A stretch of DNA of 64,000 nucleotides, taken from Micromonospora echinofusca (lineage in GTDB: Bacteria > Actinomycetota > Actinomycetes > Mycobacteriales > Micromonosporaceae). The stretch covers positions 2,868,501 through 2,932,500 of the forward strand of contig NZ_LT607733.1 in NCBI RefSeq assembly GCF_900091445.1, written 5' to 3'. Under the pieces are notes generated by a model. It worked only from the letters and a program-made list of their open reading frames with translations, made no database searches and had not been told where the DNA came from. The translations under genes and the position numbers were made by a program. This document shows positions 59,121 to 64,000 of this stretch, piece by piece; within the stretch, counting starts at the first letter, position 1, and every line of letters starts with the position of its first letter.

Positions 59121-59723
59121 ATGCGGATCACGAAGTTTACCCACTCCTGTGTCCGGCTGGAGCACGACGGCGGCGTGCTGGTCATCGACCCCGGCGCCTG
59201 GAGCGAGCCGCGCGCCCTGGCCGGCGCGGACGCCGTGCTGGTCACCCACGAGCACACCGACCACGTCGACGTGCTCCGGTTGGCGGGCCTCGGCGTGCCG
59301 GTCTTCGTGCCGGCGGACGCCGTCCTGCCCGACCTGGCGCCGCTGCCCGTGACCAGGGTCGCCGCCGGCCAGCGGTTCACCGCCGCCGGCCTCACCGTGA
59401 CCGCGCTCGGCGGCCGGCACGCCGCCATCCACGGCGGGCAGCCCGACTGCGCCAACCTGGGCTACCTGGTCGGCGACGCCGTCTACCACCCGGGCGACTC
59501 CCTGCACCGGCCGGACCGGCCGGTCGAGACGCTGCTGGTCCCGGCCCAGGCGTCCTGGCTGAAGCTCACCGAGGCGATCGACTTCGCCACCGCCGTGGGG
59601 GCCGAGCGGGTGTTCCCGATCCACGACGCGCAGCTCAACGAACGCGGCCTGAGCAGCGTGAACGGCTGGTTCGCCGAGACCGTGGCCGGCTACCGCCACC
59701 TGGCGCCGGGGGAGTCCGCCTGA
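59121..59723 (+). CDS. Metallo-beta-lactamase-fold hydrolase
   Basis: 200 residues from ATG 59121. Zinc motif THEHTDHVD (about 42-50), later His in GGRHAAIHGG, Asp in VYHPGDSLHRP (about 123) and His in VFPIHDAQLNERG. Small UlaG/UPF0173-like type. Leaderless: TACGGT (59109-59114) ends six bases before ATG. Substrate unknown. Confidence 0.88.
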   Translation: MRITKFTHSCVRLEHDGGVLVIDPGAWSEPRALAGADAVLVTHEHTDHVDVLRLAGLGVPVFVPADAVLPDLAPLPVTRVAAGQRFTAAGLTVTALGGRHAAIHGGQPDCANLGYLVGDAVYHPGDSLHRPDRPVETLLVPAQASWLKLTEAIDFATAVGAERVFPIHDAQLNERGLSSVNGWFAETVAGYRHLAPGESA

Positions 59724-59801
59724 CCGGGTCACCCCACCCAGGGATGATCTCCACCGACACCGGCCGTGTCGTCCACGGACGAACTGCTATACGGTCGCGG
59801 G

Positions 59802-60020
59802 GTGAGGGTCGAAGAACACTGGTGGAACGGCGACACGTCGCAGCGTGGGCGTCGGGACGTGTACATCCGTACCGACGGGCAGCGATGGGACGTACAGGTA
59901 CGGATCGGCGGCGAATCCGGCCGCTCCCGGGTGCAGGAATGCCCCGGTCGGACGTCGGCGGTCATTCTGGCCGGCGCGTGGCGCGGCAACCACCCCGCCT
60001 GGCGCGAGGTGTCCGACTGA
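59802..60020 (+). CDS. Small conserved-type hypothetical protein, leaderless
   Basis: 72 residues from GTG 59802. TACGGT (59790-59795) lies six bases before the GTG, so translation starts at the 5' end of the mRNA; the longer frame from 59766 is then outside the transcript. VRVEEHWWNGDTSQRGRRDVYIRTDG then WDVQVRIGGESGRS; basic and aromatic-rich, one Cys. No named family; looks folded (beta-rich). Confidence 0.65.
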   Translation: MRVEEHWWNGDTSQRGRRDVYIRTDGQRWDVQVRIGGESGRSRVQECPGRTSAVILAGAWRGNHPAWREVSD

Positions 60021-60125
60021 CGCCGACCGCCGGCACCGGACGGTGACGGTCGGTCACGGTCGATGTTGGCCGGCTGCTCCCTCCGACGTTGGTTACTCTC
60101 GGGTGACCACGGCGGGGGGAGCAGC

Positions 60126-60995
60126 ATGAGCGGCGGGACCGTTCCAACGGTGATGCCGGCCGCGTTCATCGGTCACGGCAGTCCGATGAACGCGCTGGAG
60201 CTCAACCGCTACACGCAGGCGTGGCGCGCCTTCGGGCGGGCGGTCCCGCGGCCCCGGGCGATCCTGGTGGTGTCGGCGCACTGGTACGTCGGCGCCACCG
60301 CCGTCACCGCGATGCCCCGGCCGAGGACGATCCACGACTTCTACGGCTTCCCGCAGGAGTTGTTCGACGTCGACTACCCCGCGCCCGGCCTGCCGGAGCT
60401 GGCCGAGGAGGTCGCCGACGTCGTCCATCCCACCTGGGTCGGGGCGGACGTCGACTCGTGGGGGATCGACCACGGCACCTGGTCGGTGCTCACCCACGCG
60501 TTCCCCGACGCCGACATCCCGGTCGTGCAGCTGAGCATCAACGCGTTCAAGGGCCTGGACCACCATCTCGACCTGGGCGCGAGGCTCGCCCCGCTGCGCG
60601 AGCGCGGCGTGCTCGTCGTGGCCAGCGGCAACGTGGTGCACAACCTGCGGGGGGTGGACCCGCGCATGCTCGACGAGGGCTTCGACTGGGCGCGGCGATT
60701 CGACGAGGCGGCGAAGGACGTGATGCTCGGCGGGCCGACCGAGGTGGCCGCGCTGGACGCCCACCGCGACTTCGGCCGCGCCGTGCCGACGCCGGACCAC
60801 TTCATCCCGCTGCTCTACCTGGCAGGCCTCGCCGGCGCGGCCGGCAACGGCGCGCAGGTGCTGGTGGACGGGTACGCGTACGGGTCGCTGTCGATGACCG
60901 CCTACACGCTGGGGTTGTCCTGCCGCACCGACGCCCCGCTGGCCGGCGCGCCCGCCCTGCCGACTGACGTGCCGCCGGACTCGGCCAACATCTGA
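60126..60995 (+). CDS. ygiD: Class III extradiol dioxygenase, 4,5-DOPA dioxygenase (YgiD) type
   Basis: 289 residues from ATG 60126 with GGGGGAG upstream. Zinc/iron-site His in FIGHGSPMNAL (about 15), VVSAHWYVG (about 50), SWGIDHGTWSVL (about 117) and later GNVVHNLRGVD. Colinear with the DODA family of bacteria and plants that opens the ring of catechols such as DOPA. The natural bacterial substrate is not settled. Stands alone. Confidence 0.9.
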   Translation: MSGGTVPTVMPAAFIGHGSPMNALELNRYTQAWRAFGRAVPRPRAILVVSAHWYVGATAVTAMPRPRTIHDFYGFPQELFDVDYPAPGLPELAEEVADVVHPTWVGADVDSWGIDHGTWSVLTHAFPDADIPVVQLSINAFKGLDHHLDLGARLAPLRERGVLVVASGNVVHNLRGVDPRMLDEGFDWARRFDEAAKDVMLGGPTEVAALDAHRDFGRAVPTPDHFIPLLYLAGLAGAAGNGAQVLVDGYAYGSLSMTAYTLGLSCRTDAPLAGAPALPTDVPPDSANI

Positions 60996-61020
60996 CGGCC
61001 ACCCGGGGGCGTCGCCGCCG

Positions 61021-61506
61021 TCAGCGGGCCTTGACGACCTCGACCAGCTGGTCCAGCGCGGCGCTCCAGCCTTCGACGAAGCCCATCTCCTCGTGCGACT
61101 TCCTCGCCGAGGCGTCGGCGTGGATCGCCGTGGCGGTGTACTTCGTGCCGCCGCCGGTGCCCTCGATCCGGACGACCGCGGTGAACGGGAAGCCGTCGCC
61201 GCCGACCTGGGGACGGAAGCCGGGGCCCAGCCCCGAGGTGAAGGCCAGCGTCGAGCCCTCCTCGACGACGAGGATGCACCCGGTGCTCGGGTACTCCTCG
61301 CCCTCGGGCGAGCGCATCACGGTGTGGAACCTGCCGCCGGGCCGAAGGTCGATCTCGCAGGCGGAGGTCGACCAGGGCCGGGGGGCGAACCACTTCACGA
61401 GCAGCTCGGGCGTCGTCCAGGCCTTCCAGACCAGCTCGGGCGCGACGTCGACGGTGCGCGTCAGGACGAGGTCGAGATCCGGGTCCACGTGCGGGTAGGC
61501 GTTCAT
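61021..61506 (-). CDS. SRPBCC (AHSA1-like) protein
   Basis: 161 residues from ATG 61506, overlapping the ArsR stop. DLVLTRTVDVAPELVWKAWTTPELLVKWFAPRPW opening, GGRFHTVMRSPEGEEYP, FTSGLGPGF, and EEMGFVEGWSAALDQLVEVV at the end; the standard AHSA1/START fold that often follows ArsR repressors. It probably binds a hydrophobic ligand; function unknown. Confidence 0.88.
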   Translation of the reverse strand: MNAYPHVDPDLDLVLTRTVDVAPELVWKAWTTPELLVKWFAPRPWSTSACEIDLRPGGRFHTVMRSPEGEEYPSTGCILVVEEGSTLAFTSGLGPGFRPQVGGDGFPFTAVVRIEGTGGGTKYTATAIHADASARKSHEEMGFVEGWSAALDQLVEVVKAR

Positions 61507-61868
61507 GTCTGCTGCTCCTTCAGATCGTGCAGAATCGAGTCGAGTTGGTCGAGGCGTCGGGACCACACCGCGCGCTGGCACGCGAGCCAGCTGTCGACGT
61601 GGGCGAGCGACTCGGGGGCGAGCCGGTAGGTGCGCACCCGCCCCTTCTTCTCCGACGTCACCAGGCCGGAGCGCTCCAAAACGCCCAGGTGCTGGGTGAA
61701 CGAGGGCAGTGCCATGTCGAACGGGCGGGCGAGCTCGCTGGTCGTGGCGGGACCCCGACCGAGCAGCTCGACGACCCGGCGGCGGGTGGGGTCCGACAGC
61801 GCGTGGAACACGCCGTCCAGGGCCACGTCGTCGTTGCCGTCCCCGCCGCCGCCCAATTGCTTAGGCAT
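61503..61868 (-). CDS. ArsR-family repressor
   Basis: 121 residues from ATG 61868. Winged helix VFHALSDPTRRRVVELLGRGPATTSELARPFDMALPSFTQHLGVLERSGLV (about 18-70), wing SEKKGRVRTYRL. No metal-binding Cys pairs, so it belongs to the group paired with SRPBCC proteins. Leaderless and covered by two operator palindromes, so it controls itself. Confidence 0.9.
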   Translation of the reverse strand: MPKQLGGGGDGNDDVALDGVFHALSDPTRRRVVELLGRGPATTSELARPFDMALPSFTQHLGVLERSGLVTSEKKGRVRTYRLAPESLAHVDSWLACQRAVWSRRLDQLDSILHDLKEQQT

Positions 61869-61915
61869 AAGCCTAAGTATGCCCCCCGCCGCTCACTTAG
61901 GTCAAGGCCTAAGTG
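61860..61915 (-). promoter_or_regulatory. Double-palindrome operator and leaderless promoter of the ArsR gene
   Basis: CTTAGGC-ATAA-GCCTAAG (61860-61877) spans the start codon; CACTTAGG-TCAAGG-CCTAAGTG (61894-61915) spans the -35. Centres are 36 bp apart. On the minus strand TTGACC (61905-61900), 18-bp spacer, CATACT (61881-61876), then seven bases to ATG 61868. Confidence 0.8.
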
Positions 61916-61986
61916 AAGTCGCCGGCGGCGGCCTCCGACCGGCCGGCGGCGTTCCTCAACGGCCGCGCGTGGGCCATGCTGATGCC

Positions 61987-62298
61987 ATGACCGACGCCGG
62001 CACCCCGGAACCACTCACCCTCAACCTGTACTGCCGGCTCACCGTGGCCGTGACCGACCCGCAGGTGCTCACCGAGTACGCGGTGGCCGACCTGCGGGCC
62101 GCCGACATCGACTGGCCCGCCGAGGAGGACGACCTCGAGGCGGCGGTGGCCGACCTGCGCAACGACATCGTGGTGTCGCTGGCGTCCGTGGTGGACATCA
62201 GCCGGATGGTCGAGGGACTGCCCGGCGTGGCGGCCCGCGGCGGGCTGTGCTGGGCCGAGCCCGGGCCGCCCCGCGAGGCCGTCTGGCGCGCCGAGTAG
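61987..62298 (+). CDS. Small acidic hypothetical protein
   Basis: 103 residues from ATG 61987. LTLNLYCRLTVAVTDPQVLTEYAVADLRAADIDW and EEDDLEAAVADLRNDIVVSLASVVDISRMVEGLPG suggest an alpha/beta fold. No motif or family recognised. No clear ribosome site; translation signal is weak. GC-skewed codon use supports that it is real. Confidence 0.6.
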   Translation: MTDAGTPEPLTLNLYCRLTVAVTDPQVLTEYAVADLRAADIDWPAEEDDLEAAVADLRNDIVVSLASVVDISRMVEGLPGVAARGGLCWAEPGPPREAVWRAE

Positions 62299-62452
62299 GG
62301 CCGACCGGGCCGGGCGCGGGGCGTCGCTGTGTCGGTCCCGGACACGCCGGCGACGCCCGAGGTGTCGGCGGCACTCATGTCCACTGTGCCCGACGTCACG
62401 TTAGCGTCTGCGCACGACGGCACCACCGCCCGCTCCCGGACAGGAGAGCGCC

Positions 62453-63487
62453 ATGACCGCACCGCTGAGGGCCACCGCCGCCCTCGTCACCGCCCTGCTG
62501 CTCGTCCTCACCGCCACCGTCCCCGCCCAGGCCGCCGCCACCCCCGCCACCAAGGCCCCGGTCGCCGGCACGCTGCGCGCCTACAACGTCTCCGGCGTGT
62601 ACGTCGCCGGCGTCTCCTCCGGTGGCTACATGGCCACCCAGCTGCACGTCGCCTACTCGTCGCGGATCCGGGGCGCGGCGGTCTTCGCCGCGGGGCCGTA
62701 CTACTGCGCGCAGAACAACGTCGCCCAGGCACTCGACGGCTGCGGCGACAACGTGTACCCCACGAACGTGTCGGCCCTGCAGGCGTACACCCGGACGTGG
62801 GCCTCCTACGGCTGGGTCGACCCGGTGGGCAACCTGTCCGGCGATCCCGTGTACGTCCTGCACGGCACCAACGACACCGTGGTCCAGAAGTCCGTCACCG
62901 ACGACCTGGTCCGGTACTACCGGCACTTCGGTGCCAACGTGCAGTACGACAGCGGCACCCCGGCCGGCCACGCCTGGGTCACCCCGTACGGGACCCTGGG
63001 GTGCGCCACCACGGCGTCGCCGTTCCTCGCCGACTGCGGCACCGACCCGCAGAGCGCCCTGCTGCGCAAGCTGCTCGGCAGCGTACGGGCGCCGAACACC
63101 GGCCCGCTGGGCGGCAGTCTGATCCGGTTCAGCCAGCACACGTACGCGGTCAACGGCTGGGCCGACGGCCTGAGCATGGCCGCCGACGGGTTCGCCTACG
63201 TGCCGGCGTCCTGCGCCGCCGGGCAGTCCTGCCGGCTGCTCGTCGCCCTGCACGGCTGCCTCCAGGGCCACGGCGCGGTCGGCACCGCCTTCGTGGACCG
63301 GGCGAACCTCAACCAGTACGCCGACACCAACCAGTTGATCGTGCTCTACCCCCAGGCGCGCGCCGCCGCCGCCAACCCGAACGGCTGCTGGGACTGGTGG
63401 GGCTACCTGGGCGCGACGAACTACCCGATCAAGGGCGGCGCCCAGGTGGAGACGATCATGAACATGGTGCGCCGGCTGGACGGCTGA
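62453..63487 (+). CDS. Secreted PHB-depolymerase-type esterase, circularly permuted order
   Basis: 344 residues from ATG 62453 with AGGAGAG upstream. Signal peptide ending ATVPAQAAA. Catalytic Ser in GVSSGGYMATQL (about 56), Asp in VLHGTNDTVV (about 142), His in AGHAWVTPYG (about 178), and the oxyanion-hole segment LLVALHGCLQGHG only near residue 265. In type I enzymes the HGC stretch comes first; here it comes last, as in type II polyhydroxyalkanoate depolymerases. No separate substrate-binding domain, so it may act on soluble or oligomeric esters. Confidence 0.85.
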   Translation: MTAPLRATAALVTALLLVLTATVPAQAAATPATKAPVAGTLRAYNVSGVYVAGVSSGGYMATQLHVAYSSRIRGAAVFAAGPYYCAQNNVAQALDGCGDNVYPTNVSALQAYTRTWASYGWVDPVGNLSGDPVYVLHGTNDTVVQKSVTDDLVRYYRHFGANVQYDSGTPAGHAWVTPYGTLGCATTASPFLADCGTDPQSALLRKLLGSVRAPNTGPLGGSLIRFSQHTYAVNGWADGLSMAADGFAYVPASCAAGQSCRLLVALHGCLQGHGAVGTAFVDRANLNQYADTNQLIVLYPQARAAAANPNGCWDWWGYLGATNYPIKGGAQVETIMNMVRRLDG

Positions 63488-63523
63488 GCCGCCACCCGGG
63501 CGGGGCCCTGGCGTGGGCCCCGC

Positions 63524-64000
63524 TCAGGCCGGCGCGTCGCTGCCCACCAGGCGGGCGTCGGCCGCGGCCTGACCTTCGACGTCCCCCGCCTCCTCGCACA
63601 CGCCCGCCGCGTCCGCCCAGTGCCGCCGGGCCTCCTCGGCGTCGCCGAGGGCCGCCGCCGCGTCGCCCAGGTGCAGCAGCGTCCGCCCCAGCCCGGCCGT
63701 CGGCCGCCCGTCGCGCAGCCGCAGGCTCTCGGCCAGCATCCCGTACGCCTGCCGGGCCTGCGCCGGCGTGGCGGCCAGCAGCGCGGCACCCGCGTTGAGC
63801 AGCGCGGCGGCCCGGTTGGTCGGGTCGACCACCGTGTCGTACTCGCGCAGCGCCGCCCGCCACGACTGGGTCGCGTCGAGGTGCTCGCCGAGCCCGGCGT
63901 GCACCAGCACCAGGTTGGTCAGCGCCGCCGCGTAGCCCCGGGCGTCGCCGAGCGCGCGGAAGGCGTTCGCCGCGCGGACCAGGTGGTGGTGCGCGACCTC
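63524..64000 (-). CDS. C-terminal part of a TPR-repeat protein, cut by window edge
   Basis: 158 residues to the stop at 63524; the frame is open to the right edge. Helical Ala/Leu-rich repeats of about 40 residues: HHLVRAANAFRALGDARGYAAAL, RAALREYDTVVDPTNRAAAL, LGRTLLHLGDAAAALGDAEEARRHW. This is the tail type of large actinobacterial NB-ARC/SARP or CHAT regulators; the diagnostic domains are outside the window. Confidence 0.65.
   Translation of the reverse strand, partial: EVAHHHLVRAANAFRALGDARGYAAALTNLVLVHAGLGEHLDATQSWRAALREYDTVVDPTNRAAALLNAGAALLAATPAQARQAYGMLAESLRLRDGRPTAGLGRTLLHLGDAAAALGDAEEARRHWADAAGVCEEAGDVEGQAAADARLVGSDAPA

Noticed and set aside
1..64000. tRNA, rRNA, prophage or IS elements
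   Set aside because: No cloverleaf-like stretch, transposase, integrase or phage structural gene was recognised in reading both strands.

Overview
The window reads as a chromosomal segment of a high-GC actinobacterium, most likely a Micromonosporaceae member. This is inferred from the very high GC content, the frequent GTG starts, leaderless promoters (TAnnnT followed six or seven bases later by ATG/GTG), an F420-type luciferase-fold oxidoreductase, a class F sortase and a PASTA-less Ser/Thr kinase. I see no rRNA, tRNA, CRISPR, IS element or phage module. The gene content is that of a metabolically flexible soil or plant-associated saprophyte.

Layout. 1-4.4 kb: the end of a CHASE3-like sensor, a Ser/Thr kinase, and two membrane proteins carrying repeated acidic-x-Thr motifs. 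4.5-5.9 kb: an MFS exporter behind a tiny leaderless leader ORF. 6.0-14.5 kb: a FadR/GntR regulator divergent from a sugar-acid operon (ABC importer lacking its own ATPase, galactonate dehydratase, KDPG-type aldolase, PfkB kinase, mannonate dehydratase, gluconokinase). 15.7-20.1 kb: a four-gene minus-strand operon with two divergent tryptophan-dioxygenase-superfamily proteins, a class V PLP enzyme and a methyltransferase, a candidate small aromatic-metabolite pathway. 20.3-21.0 kb: the wreck of fused glycosidase genes.

21.0-36.0 kb: the largest unit. A ten-gene minus-strand operon (dipeptide ABC importer, amidohydrolase, DUF885 peptidase, SnoaL-like, TIGR04076 and LLM oxidoreductase) diverges from an XRE-cupin regulator followed by a DapA-fold lyase and a three-subunit FAD/2Fe-2S dehydrogenase. 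The second arm looks like D-hydroxyproline (or opine) oxidation, so the two arms together suggest import and breakdown of imino-acid peptides. 36.2-49.1 kb: a lectin-propeller fusion, CorA, class F sortase with its likely substrate, an ArsR-SRPBCC fusion, a serpin, a lycopene cyclase, a serine hydrolase, RNase HI, a pentapeptide protein and an SDR.

49.3-56.3 kb: a large secreted Asp-box propeller protein followed directly by a sugar ABC transporter (permease, binding protein, ATPase, permease). Its ATPase could also energise the importer at 6.9-10 kb, which has none. 56.3-64.0 kb: GNAT, RtcB RNA ligase converging with archease, an MBL-fold hydrolase, small proteins, a DODA-type dioxygenase, an ArsR/SRPBCC pair under a double palindrome, a PHB-depolymerase-type esterase and the end of a TPR protein. 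Several broken gene ends (20.3, 42.1, 58.9 kb) show ongoing gene erosion.
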